Shown here piece after piece: positions 39,072 through 48,406 of a DNA stretch of 64,000 bases. The notes below the pieces were generated by a model, which worked only from the letters and a program-made list of their open reading frames with translations, did not search any database and was not told the origin of the DNA. The position numbers were made by a program, and so were the translations under genes. Within the stretch, counting starts at the first letter, position 1. Each line of letters opens with the position of its first letter. Origin of the DNA: Xanthobacter sp. NM-59 (GTDB lineage Bacteria > Pseudomonadota > Alphaproteobacteria > Rhizobiales > Xanthobacteraceae); NCBI RefSeq assembly GCF_021401125.1, contig NZ_JACBFQ010000006.1, forward strand, positions 124,001-188,000. The letters are read 5' to 3'.

Positions 39072-39096
39072 CGTTATATAATTTTTTTAAATAACG
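39072..39096. promoter_or_regulatory. Mo-box-like palindrome (candidate ModE operator)
   Basis: CGTTATATA at 39072-39080, 7 bases, TAAATAACG at 39088-39096. It differs from the ModE consensus halves CGTTATATA/TATATAACG at one position and lies 48 bp upstream of the 86-codon gene start, in its probable promoter. A modE gene is 600 bp away. Confidence 0.6.
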
Positions 39097-39293
39097 AGTC
39101 AAGCGACGAATTCATGCGCGTTCAAAATTCATCTACCGACTGCGGGAATGAAGACGCCGCGGCGACCACGACAGTGGAGCACTGTGAGACCTTCGATTCC
39201 GGCATTCATTGAACGAGATCAATTTTCGGCAACTTTGGTCGTCGACCGCCCGTCATTGCGGCCAGCGGCGGCAGGCGCGACGACCCGCGCGCC

Positions 39294-40187
39294 TCAGCCG
39301 CGATACCGAAGCGCCTCCACCAGCAGGGCGAATGCTGCGGAAGGCTGATGCCGGCTCGGATAATAAAGATAGTAGCCCGGAAAGCGCGGGCACCAGTCCT
39401 CCAGCACCCGGATGAGGCGCCCGTCCGCCAGGTGATCCTGCACCTGGTCTTCGATGGCAAGGCCAATGCCGAACCCCGCAATGGCCGCCTGCACAGTCAG
39501 CTGCACCGTGTCGAAGATGAGTTGGCCCTCCACGCGCACGCGCACTTCCCGCCCCTCTTTCTCCAGCTCCCAGGCATAAAGGCCGCCGGAGGTAAGCTGC
39601 CGCAGGTTGATGCAGCGGTGCTCCGCAAGGTCCTGGGGCGTACGCGGAATGGGATGGTTGGCGAAATATGCGGGGGAGCCCACCAGAGCCATGCGCAGAT
39701 CCGGGCCGATCCGCACCGCGACCATGTCCTTCGCCAGCGCCTCCCCCAGCCGCACGCCGGCATCGAACCGCTCCGCCACGATGTCGGTGAAGCGCGCGTC
39801 GATCCGCAGCTCCACGTGAATGTCCGGATAGTCCGGCAGCAGTTTTTGCAGCGCCGGCCACAGGATGGTGTGGGTGGCGTGGTCCGATGCGGTAATGCGG
39901 ATGTTCCCGGCCGGCCTGTCCCGCAGGGCACTTAGTGAATCGAGCTGCGCGCCAATGCTCTCCAACGCCGGCCGCAGGGTACGCAGCAGCTGCTCCCCCG
40001 CCTCGGTGGAGGCGACGCTGCGGGTGGTGCGCGTCAGAAGGCGCACGCCGAGCTGCGCTTCCAGGCGGCGAATGGTGTGGCTCAAGGCGGATTGCGACGT
40101 GCCCAGCTTCGCCGCCGCGCGGGTGAAGCTGCGCTCTTCCGCCACCACGAGAAAGGCGTTGAGGTCCACCAGATCCTGGCGCCGCAC
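39294..40187 (-). CDS. LysR family transcriptional regulator
   Basis: 297 residues. N-terminal winged helix-turn-helix (FLVVAEERSFTRAAAKLGTSQSALSHTIRRLEAQLGVRLLTRTTRSV) then a two-lobed effector domain. The start is GTG 40187 with GGAG ten bases upstream. It is divergent from the cupin-alcohol dehydrogenase pair, with 118 bp between, and probably controls them. The TRTTRSV segment after the HTH places it in the common CrgA/DmlR-like group. Inducer unknown. Confidence 0.9.
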   Translation of the reverse strand: MRRQDLVDLNAFLVVAEERSFTRAAAKLGTSQSALSHTIRRLEAQLGVRLLTRTTRSVASTEAGEQLLRTLRPALESIGAQLDSLSALRDRPAGNIRITASDHATHTILWPALQKLLPDYPDIHVELRIDARFTDIVAERFDAGVRLGEALAKDMVAVRIGPDLRMALVGSPAYFANHPIPRTPQDLAEHRCINLRQLTSGGLYAWELEKEGREVRVRVEGQLIFDTVQLTVQAAIAGFGIGLAIEDQVQDHLADGRLIRVLEDWCPRFPGYYLYYPSRHQPSAAFALLVEALRYRG

Positions 40188-40305
40188 TTATGAACTCCAG
40201 ATATGACTGCATGCCATTTATATCGGCTAATCAGCCAAATGCCCAACCTTTAGGGTTCCGGCGGCTGGGGATCGGCATGATCCCACGGTCGTTGGAGGTG
40301 TGAGA

Positions 40306-40728
40306 ATGGAGATCAGACGCCCCGGCACGCAGCCCTCTGTGCGGGGGCCGGATGCGTATTTCACCGGCAGCGTGCGCATCGACGCGCCGTTCGCCGGCAG
40401 CGGCGCCCTGAGCGCCGCCACCGTGACCTTCGAGCCCGGCGCCCGCACCGCCTGGCACACCCATCCACTGGGCCAGACGCTGCTGGTGATTGCCGGGCTC
40501 GGCCGCGTGCAGAAAGCGGGTGGGCCGGTGGAGGAGATCCGCCCCGGTGACATCGTCTGGATCGAAAGCGGCGAGAAGCATTGGCACGGCGCGGCACCGG
40601 ACTGCGCGATGACCCACATCGCCATCGCCGAGATGAAGGACGGCTCCGCCGTGACCTGGATGGAAAAGGTTGCGGATGGGGACTATCTGCAAGTGCCCGA
40701 TAGCCCGAAAATCACCATCGCGCCCTGA
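40306..40728 (+). CDS. cupin domain protein
   Basis: 140 residues, a single cupin_2 barrel: GARTAWHTHPLGQTLLVIAGLG with the metal-ligand histidines, then IRPGDIVWIESGEKHWHG. Start ATG 40306 with GGAGG at 40294. Such small cupins (carboxymuconolactone-decarboxylase-type or quercetinase-like) often accompany oxidoreductases under a LysR regulator, as here. Reaction unknown. Confidence 0.85.
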   Translation: MEIRRPGTQPSVRGPDAYFTGSVRIDAPFAGSGALSAATVTFEPGARTAWHTHPLGQTLLVIAGLGRVQKAGGPVEEIRPGDIVWIESGEKHWHGAAPDCAMTHIAIAEMKDGSAVTWMEKVADGDYLQVPDSPKITIAP

Positions 40729-40799
40729 GACCCTCGCCGGTTCGCGCGAGCATCCCTGCTGAAAGGCCCCGCCTTCCAGCCTCATCACAGCAGAGACGG

Positions 40800-41858
40800 A
40801 TGAACATGAAGACAGTTGGATTTGCCTGCACCGCGGTGAACGAGCCCCTGGCGCGCTTCACCTTCGACCGCCGCGCGCCGCGCCCCAACGACGTGGTGAT
40901 GGAGATCCTCTATTGCGGCGTCTGCCACTCGGACCTGCATTGGTCGCGCAATGATTGGGGCTGGACCGTGTTTCCCGCCATTCCCGGCCACGAGATCGTC
41001 GGCCGCGTCGTGGATGTGGGCGCGGACGTGACACGCCACAAGGTGGGCGACCACGTGGCCGTGGGCTGCATGGTCGACAGCTGCCAGGAGTGCGACCAGT
41101 GCCGAAAGGGTGAAGAACAGCTCTGCCGCAAGGGCAATTCGGGTACCTATGGCGGCTTCGACCCGGTGACCAAGGAGCACAATCTCGGCGGCTACTCCAA
41201 GCACATCGTGGTGCGTGAGGAGTTCGTGCTGCGGGTGCCCTCCTCGTTGGATCTCGCCAAGGCTGCGCCGCTGCTGTGCGCCGGAATCACCACCTATTCG
41301 CCGCTGCGCACCTGGAATGTGGGCCCTGGCAGCCGGGTGGGCGTGATCGGCCTGGGTGGCCTTGGCCACATGGCGGTGAAGCTCGCGGCCGGCATGGGCG
41401 CGGACGTGACGGTGATGAGCCGGACCAGCGACAAGGAGGCGGATGCGCTCGCCCTCGGCGCCGATCGCCTGCTCGTGTCCTCCGACCCCGAAGCCATGGC
41501 GAACGCCGCCAGCAGCTTCGACCTCATCATCGACACCGTGCCGGTGAAGCACGATCTCAACCCCTATGTGCCGCTGCTGGATGTGGATGGCACGCTTGTC
41601 ATCGTCGGCCAGATCGGCCCGGTGGTCGAGCCGTCGACGGTGCCGATGGTTCTGGGCCGCCGGCGCATCGCGGGCTCGCCCATCGGCGGCATCCGCGAGA
41701 CCCAGGAGATGCTCGACTTCTGCGCCAAGAAGAACATCCTGCCCGAGGTGGAGATGATCCGCATGGACGAGATCAATGCCGCCTTCGAACGCATGGAAAA
41801 GGCCGACGTGCGCTACCGCTTCGTGATCGACATGGCGACGCTGCCGGCGGTCGCCTGA
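40800..41858 (+). CDS. zinc-dependent alcohol dehydrogenase (YahK/CAD type)
   Basis: 352 residues. Medium-chain dehydrogenase with catalytic-zinc residues in CGVCHSDLHWSRNDWG and PGHEIVG, structural-zinc cysteines in SCQECDQCRKGEEQLC, and cofactor site GVIGLGGLGHMAVKLAAGMG. The GVCHSDLH and GTYGGFD blocks are typical of NADPH-dependent aldehyde reductases such as YahK and cinnamyl-alcohol dehydrogenase relatives. It follows the cupin gene by 71 bp and both are likely controlled by the divergent LysR. It probably reduces aldehydes; a direct part in the ketone pathway next door is not indicated. Confidence 0.88.
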   Translation: MNMKTVGFACTAVNEPLARFTFDRRAPRPNDVVMEILYCGVCHSDLHWSRNDWGWTVFPAIPGHEIVGRVVDVGADVTRHKVGDHVAVGCMVDSCQECDQCRKGEEQLCRKGNSGTYGGFDPVTKEHNLGGYSKHIVVREEFVLRVPSSLDLAKAAPLLCAGITTYSPLRTWNVGPGSRVGVIGLGGLGHMAVKLAAGMGADVTVMSRTSDKEADALALGADRLLVSSDPEAMANAASSFDLIIDTVPVKHDLNPYVPLLDVDGTLVIVGQIGPVVEPSTVPMVLGRRRIAGSPIGGIRETQEMLDFCAKKNILPEVEMIRMDEINAAFERMEKADVRYRFVIDMATLPAVA

Positions 41859-41868
41859 CCAGCACCAT

Positions 41869-41906
41869 CCCGTGGACTTCCCGGCTCACGCCGGGGAGTC
41901 CACGGG
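41869..41906. terminator. bidirectional terminator hairpin between convergent genes
   Basis: CCCGTGGACTTCCCGG (41869-41884) pairs with CCGGGGAGTCCACGGG (41891-41906), a 16-bp stem with a single mismatch or wobble and a 6-nt loop. It lies between the stops of the alcohol dehydrogenase (+) and the outer-membrane channel gene (-). Confidence 0.75.
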
Positions 41907-41926
41907 ACCTTCACTCGGTGAAACGC

Positions 41927-42811
41927 CTAGAACACCTGCAGCAGCCGCACGGTGCCCCGGAAGGCTTCCGGGAAGCCGCCCGAGGTGGACACGTCCCGCT
42001 GCACGAGGCCGAGCACCTGGAACGTGGGCGTGATGAACTTGGACAGCTCCAGGCGAACCTGCGAGCGCTCGGTCTCATTGTCCGTCGGCACCCCGGCGAG
42101 ATATTCGGTGCCGCCCCAGAACTGGGAATAGCCCACCGCCGCCGACCATGTGGGCGCAAAGGCGTAGGACAGCCACGCCTGGAACTGATAGGTGGGGTCC
42201 TGGCTCAGGGTCTGGTTACCATTACCCGCCTTCGTGTTGTCGCCATACCAGGTCACGTCGCCGGTGAGCTGCAGGGCGAGCCCGTTCGTGAGGCCCTGGT
42301 ACCAACCCGCCTGCAGGTCCAGCTTCCAGCGGTTCTCGCCAAGGTTCAGCGCCTCACCCGCGCTGTATTGGCCAAGGGGCAGGAACAGATAGGGCATGAT
42401 GCCCACATAGGTCTGCGTGGCCTTATTGTTAACCACCCACACTGTGGCCGCGAGGATCGGGTCTCCGACGCCCGCAGCCGAATCCAGCCCGGCGCCGGCG
42501 ACGCGCCCGTTATAGAGGGTGCCGGCAGGGATGAGCACCTGCGGCGCCACAGTGAAGCCCGCAACGTCGAAGTAATGCACGTAACGCAGAATATCGACAT
42601 AGGAATCAAGGCCGGTGTCATTGGAGAATGTCTTCCCCGACGCCGTCGTATATTCGTTGCGGGTGGCATACTGGCTGTAGAACACCAAGAGATTGGTACC
42701 CGCGGGCGCGGGAAGATAATCGCTGGAATTGACGTCGGCGGCATCGGCGGCGCCTGCCGCCAGGCACGCGCAGACGGCCCCGAGGATGCTCCCCCTGAGC
42801 AAGGGTTTCAT
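41927..42811 (-). CDS. outer-membrane channel, phenol MetA-pathway family (COG4313)
   Basis: 294 residues. Signal peptide (GSILGAVCACLAAGAADA) then beta-strand-rich sequence with alternating aromatic residues: NLLVFYSQYATRNEY, LRYVHYFDVAGF, YVGIMPYLFLPLGQY, WKLDLQAGWYQGL. It ends in a C-terminal phenylalanine, as outer-membrane barrels do. Family members occur in degradation operons for hydrophobic compounds and probably let substrate through the outer membrane. Start ATG 42811 after GGGAGGAAAC. It follows the apcE stop by 117 bp in the same direction and is probably the last gene of the carboxylase operon. Confidence 0.82.
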   Translation of the reverse strand: MKPLLRGSILGAVCACLAAGAADAADVNSSDYLPAPAGTNLLVFYSQYATRNEYTTASGKTFSNDTGLDSYVDILRYVHYFDVAGFTVAPQVLIPAGTLYNGRVAGAGLDSAAGVGDPILAATVWVVNNKATQTYVGIMPYLFLPLGQYSAGEALNLGENRWKLDLQAGWYQGLTNGLALQLTGDVTWYGDNTKAGNGNQTLSQDPTYQFQAWLSYAFAPTWSAAVGYSQFWGGTEYLAGVPTDNETERSQVRLELSKFITPTFQVLGLVQRDVSTSGGFPEAFRGTVRLLQVF

Positions 42812-42928
42812 GTTTCCTCCCGGATTTTCTTGATTTCGCCGGCGGCCTTGGCGGACCGTTCCGGCCATCGGAGCGCGGGCGCCGGCGCCGCCTGGGTGGA
42901 AAGCCAGGGACGGCGCCGGCGGCGTTGG

Positions 42929-43771
42929 TCAGGCCCTCAGCCGCGAGAGCTGCTGGAGCACGGATTCCGGCTCCGCCCCTTCGGGGATCTCAGCGAAGTA
43001 GAATTGCCCCGCTCCCAGCTCCGCGACCGGCGCGCCGCTCCACAGCTCCTGGCTCACGTCCAGGCCCTGGGCGAGGTCGCCGCCCGCGACCGGCGCGGCA
43101 CCGATGAGGCTATCCAGCTCGTCGCTGCCGGCCGCCGCCTGCCCGCGCAGCGCGAGGCCCCAGCGATAATGACGGGCCACGTTCACCAGCGGCCGGGTGG
43201 CTTCCAGGTCACCATCGCTGGCGGCCTCGTCCTCCTCCAACAACAGCCCGCCGATGGGCAGCGCGCCGACCACGCGCACGAAGTCCGCCATGTACATGGC
43301 CGCGCTTTCCACCGCGTCCGTATCGACCGTCACGGCAGTCCGCCCCGCGAAGCCAGCGGTCTCGGTCAGCCAGCGCCGGGGCGCGGGCAGCGCGAGCACC
43401 AGCGGCGTCTGGCCACGAAGGCTTGCCGCCACCGCTTCCACCACCTCGGTCAGCAGCTTGCGCGGCCCCTCCTCCTCAAGCATGCGCTTGAGCGGGAAGG
43501 CGACGCGGGATTTCGCCGCCATCTCGGCCTTCAAGGCGGGATGGCGCGCGACCCAGGAGCGATAGAGGTCGCCCACGTCCACCACCGCCACGTCCGGCCG
43601 CAGCAGGCCGTGGGCCTGGGTGAAGAAGGAGAGAAAGCGCGGGGCGCTTTCCCAGGGGTCGCCCGCCTCGCCCAGAAGAAGGCGCCGGGCATAGCCCGAC
43701 GACTTCAACCAAACGCGCAGGCCCGGCACGCCCGAGGGGCGCGGCAGGTCGTCCACAAGGCGCGCGCTCAT
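42929..43771 (-). CDS. apcE: ketone carboxylase accessory subunit (ApcE-like)
   Basis: 280 residues, about 30 kDa. No catalytic motif is recognised. Its place as fifth gene after HyuA-, small Zn-, HyuA- and HyuB-type subunits matches the fifth subunit of acetophenone carboxylase, a loosely associated protein required for activity in that system. The sequence has FFTQAHGLLRPDVAVVDVGDLYRSW and SAAMYMADFVRVVGALPIGGLLLEEDE, the latter suggesting a TIM-like or URO-D-like fold, which is inference. Its ATG overlaps the apcD stop by 4 bp, so the two are translationally coupled. Confidence 0.65.
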   Translation of the reverse strand: MSARLVDDLPRPSGVPGLRVWLKSSGYARRLLLGEAGDPWESAPRFLSFFTQAHGLLRPDVAVVDVGDLYRSWVARHPALKAEMAAKSRVAFPLKRMLEEEGPRKLLTEVVEAVAASLRGQTPLVLALPAPRRWLTETAGFAGRTAVTVDTDAVESAAMYMADFVRVVGALPIGGLLLEEDEAASDGDLEATRPLVNVARHYRWGLALRGQAAAGSDELDSLIGAAPVAGGDLAQGLDVSQELWSGAPVAELGAGQFYFAEIPEGAEPESVLQQLSRLRA

Positions 43772-46044
43772 TGCTTCTCGCCCCCCATGGCGCCGAGAGC
43801 CGCCAGGCGCGCTTCCAGCTCAGCAATGCGCACGTCCTTGGGGTGGGTCATGTAATTGGGGCGCGGGGTCGCCGCCTCGCGGGTCTTCTGGGGCGAGCCC
43901 ATGTACAGCACCGAGACGTCGTCGCCCCACGCGCCGAAATAGGGCAGATGGGCCGGCGGAGTAGGCTTGCTCCACGCCTTCACGAACTCGGAATAGGGCT
44001 TGGAGCGGGCGATGCGCGCCTTGCGCTCGGCGGCGCGGGCGGCCTCGGTCGCGGCTTCGTCGATGGCGAGGGTTTCCGGATCGAACACAACCTTATAAAG
44101 GCGCGCCGCCACCGCCGGAGACATGAGCCCTTCCTCAATGTCCTTGATGACGCCCTTGGGATCGCGCTCCAACAGGTCACCATAGCCTGCGCCGGCGCCC
44201 TGGGAGATCATGAAGAGCTCGCCGCGCTTGGAGATCTCGAAGCCCATGCCCATGTGATGGGTGGTGTAGCTCGCCCCCTCGAACGGCTGCTCGTTCATGA
44301 TCTCCTCGATGGAGTGCTTGAACTTCTCCGGCGTGTTCATGAGCACGTCGTAGACATCCACGCCCTGGACCTTGGAGAGCGGATAGGTGCCGCAGGCATA
44401 GCCGCCGAACAGGCCCTGGAGCGGTGGGATCTTGGCGCCCTGGGCAGTGGTCATGAAGCCCCACTGCTCACTATCCTTGGTGGCCACCATCATGGTGTAG
44501 CCCTGGCCGCCGCGATACTTACCGGGGGCAACGGCATCACGCGTCATCTTCTTGGACACGAGCTGGAGGAAGGGCACTTCCTCTTCGTTCAGCTCCTGCT
44601 CGCCGATATCCGCCATGGTGGCGAAGATGGGGGCAAGGGCGTGCTCGCCGTCGCGGTCCACGGTGGCGCCGGCGCCCATGCCGTTGAGGTCGGCGCACAG
44701 GTTGCCCAGGGTCTCGCCATGCTGCGACACGCCGCCCCAGATGAAGGTGTTGATCATGTTGAAGGTCGGGGCGTGGACCTTGGTGAACTTCTCCGGGCAG
44801 GAATAGAGGAACTTCGCCACCGCGTGCTGGCCCGCCGTGAAGCCGGTGAAGATGGACATCAGGCTCTGCGAATTCGGCGCGTCATAGGAGCAGTTGACGA
44901 TGGAATGGGGGTCGGTGATCACCTCGATGGGGGCGAAGGCCGCCTGGCCGCGCGGCAGGTCCGGCCACACGTAACACAGGAACACCTGCGCCAGCATGCC
45001 CTTGAGGCCGGCGACAATGGTATTGGTGGCACGATTGGTGAATTCCGGCGCCGAGCCACGGAAATCGAAGATCAGCCGATCACCGGTCTTGGTGAGCTTG
45101 CAGTTGATCTTGACGACACAGTTTTCGCGCAGGGTCGAGTCCTGGATGATGTAGGTGCGCACCGTCATGTCCGGCCATTCGGAAATGCGGCGCTTCACCT
45201 CCGCGCGCACGTTCTCCATGGTCAGGCGCAGGGTGGAAACCAGCGCATCCGGCCCATCGGTGTTCAGCGTCTCCTCGATGCGCTGCTTGATGCGCAGGCA
45301 AGCGAACAGCTTCACCTTCATGTCTTCATACTGAAGCTTCGGCTCGCGCACCGAATTCTGCAGGAAGGTGAGGATGTCGCGCTTGATCTGGTAGTTTTCG
45401 ACCACCTTGAACGGCGACATCTTCAGCCCCTCGTCGGAAGGGCTCTCCGCCATGGAGGGCATGCCGCCGGGCTCAATGGCGCCGTTCTCGCCCTCGTGCA
45501 CGGTGGAGGCCACCCAGCACACCAGCCGCCCCTTGTGAAAGATGGGCAGGATCATCGACTGGTCGGTGTTGTGCACGTTGCCGTAGCGCGAGTCGTTGTG
45601 GATGAAGCCGTCGCCTTCGCGCACGCCCACGGTGGGGTCATTCATCCAGTTCTTGATGATGAACTTGATGGGGTGGTGCACCAGGGCCGAGAAGATCAGC
45701 ACGCCACCGGCGGAGGCGATGGCAAGATCACCCGAAGCTGAATACACGCCGGTGATGACATCGCCCCACTTGGCGCCGGGCGCCGCCCCCATCTGCTCCA
45801 CCATCTCATAGCCTTCGTCGCAACCGGACTGGATGCGATCGCGGATCTTGGCGATGGTGTGGGCGTCGGAGGCGTTGGCGATGGCGGCTTCCTCATCCGC
45901 GCTGCGCGGCATGAGGTCGTGGTTCTGCATGATCTCGGGGTCGGGGCCGAGGAACAGGGTGGTGTCGTTCAGGAACTTCTTGATAAGGGCCATGTCCTCG
46001 GCGCTGGGCAGCTTGCCGCGACCGCTATTGCTCATATCGTTCAT
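43768..46044 (-). CDS. apcD: ATP-dependent ketone carboxylase, HyuB-type subunit (ApcD-like)
   Basis: 758 residues, hydantoinase B/oxoprolinase-B family. With the HyuA subunits it forms the part of the complex where phosphorylated substrate and carboxyphosphate react. Seen: SAGGVLIFSALVHHPIKFIIK, FIHNDSRYGNVHNTDQSMILPIF, DFRGSAPEFTNRATNTIVAG, and RGGQGYTMMVATKD. The RYGNVHNTD histidines and aspartates are candidate metal ligands. The ribosome-binding site GGGAGGAAAC precedes the ATG within a leader that is repeated before the outer-membrane gene. Fourth gene of the operon. Confidence 0.82.
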   Translation of the reverse strand: MNDMSNSGRGKLPSAEDMALIKKFLNDTTLFLGPDPEIMQNHDLMPRSADEEAAIANASDAHTIAKIRDRIQSGCDEGYEMVEQMGAAPGAKWGDVITGVYSASGDLAIASAGGVLIFSALVHHPIKFIIKNWMNDPTVGVREGDGFIHNDSRYGNVHNTDQSMILPIFHKGRLVCWVASTVHEGENGAIEPGGMPSMAESPSDEGLKMSPFKVVENYQIKRDILTFLQNSVREPKLQYEDMKVKLFACLRIKQRIEETLNTDGPDALVSTLRLTMENVRAEVKRRISEWPDMTVRTYIIQDSTLRENCVVKINCKLTKTGDRLIFDFRGSAPEFTNRATNTIVAGLKGMLAQVFLCYVWPDLPRGQAAFAPIEVITDPHSIVNCSYDAPNSQSLMSIFTGFTAGQHAVAKFLYSCPEKFTKVHAPTFNMINTFIWGGVSQHGETLGNLCADLNGMGAGATVDRDGEHALAPIFATMADIGEQELNEEEVPFLQLVSKKMTRDAVAPGKYRGGQGYTMMVATKDSEQWGFMTTAQGAKIPPLQGLFGGYACGTYPLSKVQGVDVYDVLMNTPEKFKHSIEEIMNEQPFEGASYTTHHMGMGFEISKRGELFMISQGAGAGYGDLLERDPKGVIKDIEEGLMSPAVAARLYKVVFDPETLAIDEAATEAARAAERKARIARSKPYSEFVKAWSKPTPPAHLPYFGAWGDDVSVLYMGSPQKTREAATPRPNYMTHPKDVRIAELEARLAALGAMGGEKQ

Positions 46045-46122
46045 GGGGTTTCCTCCCGGAATATCTTGATGGCTTTTCGCGCCAGGGCGCGTGTCCCCCC
46101 GCCGAGGCGGGGGGAAGAGGCG

Positions 46123-48279
46123 TCAGTGGGTGATTTCCGGCGTCTTGGCGCGCAGGAACCAGGAGGCGCCCTGCTTGGCGGCGACGAAGGTCCAGCCCGG
46201 ATTGACCAGGAAGGTCGTCACCTCGGAAGCGACGATGGCCGGCCCCTCGATGGCGACGCCCGGCGCGATGGCGGCGCGACTCCACACCGGCGTTTCCACC
46301 GGCCCGTCCTGGCCCACGAAGTGGCACACGCGGACGGAAGCGGGCGGCGGCGGCGCCTTGCGCTGATCCTCCGGCACCGGCTTGATGTCCTCGAACTGCA
46401 CCGTCTCGTGGTGCACATAGGCAGCCACGCGGATGGTGTTGATGCGGATGCCCGCCTCCGGCGCCTGCGAGCCCTCGCCGAAGCGCTTGCCGTAATCCGC
46501 CGAGAACTGGGAGATGATGGAGAGCACGTCCGCCGGCCCCTGCACATCATGCTTGTCGATCACCGCCGTGGTCTGCACCAGCTGGTTGCCGTAGCGCATG
46601 TCCAACTCGAGGTTGTGGCGGATGTCGGCCAGCGGCACGCCCTGGCGCAGCAGGTCCTGGGTGCCGCGCTCCTTCAGGTCGGCGACGATGGCGTTGAAGC
46701 GGTCATAGTCGTCGAACAGAGCGCGGGTGTTGGAGTCGTACAGCACCATGTAGAGCGACTGCTCATGGATATGGAGCTGGTGCATGTTGCCGGCGCCCAC
46801 CGCCGAGAAGACGGAGGAGAGCGGCGGGGCCAGGATGCGGTCGATATTGAGGTTCTGGGCGATGCCGCAGCAGTGCAGCGGGCCGTTGCCGCCATAGGCG
46901 AGCATGGTGAAGTCCTTGGGGTCGTAGCCCCGGGCGCGCAGCTCGGTGAAGAGCCCGTTGGCCATGTTGTCGTCCACCTTCTCGCGGATCAGCAGCGCGG
47001 CCTCGATCACCGAGCAGTCGAGCTCGTCGCACAGCGTGTCCTCAATGGCCGCCTTGGCCCGGCGCGGATTGAGCGGAATGGATCCGCCCGCGTAATTCTC
47101 CGCGTCGAGATAGCCGAGCAGCAAGTCAGCATCGGTCACGGTGGGGCGCATGCCGCCGCGGTCGTAGCAAGCCGGGCCGGGATCGGAGCCGGCGCTTTCG
47201 GGGCCGCACTTCACGGTCTTGTACATACGGTCATAGGAGGCGATGGAGCCGCCGCCAGCACCCAGCGTCACCAGATGCACCATGGGCACCGAGACCAGCC
47301 AGCGGTCGATGACCGGGTTGAAGTCGTAATGCTTCACCCCGCCATCCACCACGATGCCGATGTCGTAGCTGGTGCCGCCCATGTCGGTGGCCACCACATT
47401 GCCGAGGCCCGTGAGCATGGCCAGATGCTCGGACGCGCCGATGCCGGAGACGGGGCCGGAATGGATGGTCTGCAGTGCATCGGTGGAATTGAGCTGCGCC
47501 ATGCCGCCGGAATTGTGGATCACCAGCATGGGCTTCTCATAGCGATGGGCCCGCAGGTTCTGCTCCAGCGCCGAAAGCGCGTGATACATGGTGGAATGCA
47601 GGTAGCCGTCCACGATGGCCGAGGTCGCCCGCACATACTCGCCTTTGCGCCCCGCCACCTGGTGGGACAGGATGACCGGAATGGCGCCGAGCAGGTGGGA
47701 GGGATATTCCTCCAGCAGGATCTCCTCGATGCGCTGCTCGTGAGCGGGGTTCACCACCGCGTTCACCAGCGCCACCACGATGATCTGCGCGCCGCGATTG
47801 ACCAGCTCGCGGATCTGGGCGCGCACGTCCTCTTCGTCCAGCGGCATGACGAGCTTGCCCTGGAAGTCCACGCGCTCGCGGATGCCGCGGATCATGTGGG
47901 CTTCCACCAGCGGGTCCGGCCGCTGAGCATTGGGCATGTCCTGCTGGCCGAGATTGTCCAGCCCCTCGCCGTAGCCGCGGGCGCGGCTGAGCGGCACGGT
48001 GGCCTCATAGCCGGCGGTCACCAGCATGCCGATCTTGGGGCCCTTGTGCTCGATGAGCGCGTTGGTGCCCAGCGTGGTGGCGTAGCGCACGCTGTCCACC
48101 GCGCCGAGGATCTCTTCCAGCTGCAGGCCCAGCACGTTGCAGGCCTTGCCCAGGGCCTCGTTGAAGCCCATGGCCAGGTTGTGGTGGGTGGTGAGCGCCT
48201 TGGCCTCGATATACTGCTTGTCCCACACCACGAAGCAGTCGGTGAAGGTGCCACCGATGTCGACGGAAACGCGTTTCAT
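46123..48279 (-). CDS. apcC: ATP-dependent ketone carboxylase, larger HyuA-type subunit (ApcC-like)
   Basis: 718 residues, hydantoinase A (ASKHA-fold) family, about the size of the acetone carboxylase beta subunit. The nucleotide-binding folds show MKRVSVDIGGTFTDCFVVW at the start, ATTLGTNALIEHKGP, NVVATDMGGTSYDIGIV, VTLGAGGGSIA, and MLAYGGNGPLHCCGIA. It would phosphorylate substrate and/or bicarbonate using ATP. ATG 48279 with GGGAGGATCC was chosen over longer frames. That the operon holds two HyuA-type subunits (this and apcA) separates it from three-subunit acetone carboxylase. Confidence 0.85.
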   Translation of the reverse strand: MKRVSVDIGGTFTDCFVVWDKQYIEAKALTTHHNLAMGFNEALGKACNVLGLQLEEILGAVDSVRYATTLGTNALIEHKGPKIGMLVTAGYEATVPLSRARGYGEGLDNLGQQDMPNAQRPDPLVEAHMIRGIRERVDFQGKLVMPLDEEDVRAQIRELVNRGAQIIVVALVNAVVNPAHEQRIEEILLEEYPSHLLGAIPVILSHQVAGRKGEYVRATSAIVDGYLHSTMYHALSALEQNLRAHRYEKPMLVIHNSGGMAQLNSTDALQTIHSGPVSGIGASEHLAMLTGLGNVVATDMGGTSYDIGIVVDGGVKHYDFNPVIDRWLVSVPMVHLVTLGAGGGSIASYDRMYKTVKCGPESAGSDPGPACYDRGGMRPTVTDADLLLGYLDAENYAGGSIPLNPRRAKAAIEDTLCDELDCSVIEAALLIREKVDDNMANGLFTELRARGYDPKDFTMLAYGGNGPLHCCGIAQNLNIDRILAPPLSSVFSAVGAGNMHQLHIHEQSLYMVLYDSNTRALFDDYDRFNAIVADLKERGTQDLLRQGVPLADIRHNLELDMRYGNQLVQTTAVIDKHDVQGPADVLSIISQFSADYGKRFGEGSQAPEAGIRINTIRVAAYVHHETVQFEDIKPVPEDQRKAPPPPASVRVCHFVGQDGPVETPVWSRAAIAPGVAIEGPAIVASEVTTFLVNPGWTFVAAKQGASWFLRAKTPEITH

Positions 48280-48406
48280 GGATCCTCCCTGAGGAATGAT
48301 GGGCGCCGGGCGCTGCTGTCTCGGTCGCCATTGTTCTGGTGCGTGCCGCGCGGCGCAGGCCCCTGCCCCCGCGGGGGGAGCGGGCCGGGTGGCCGCGCGG
48401 ACGGGC

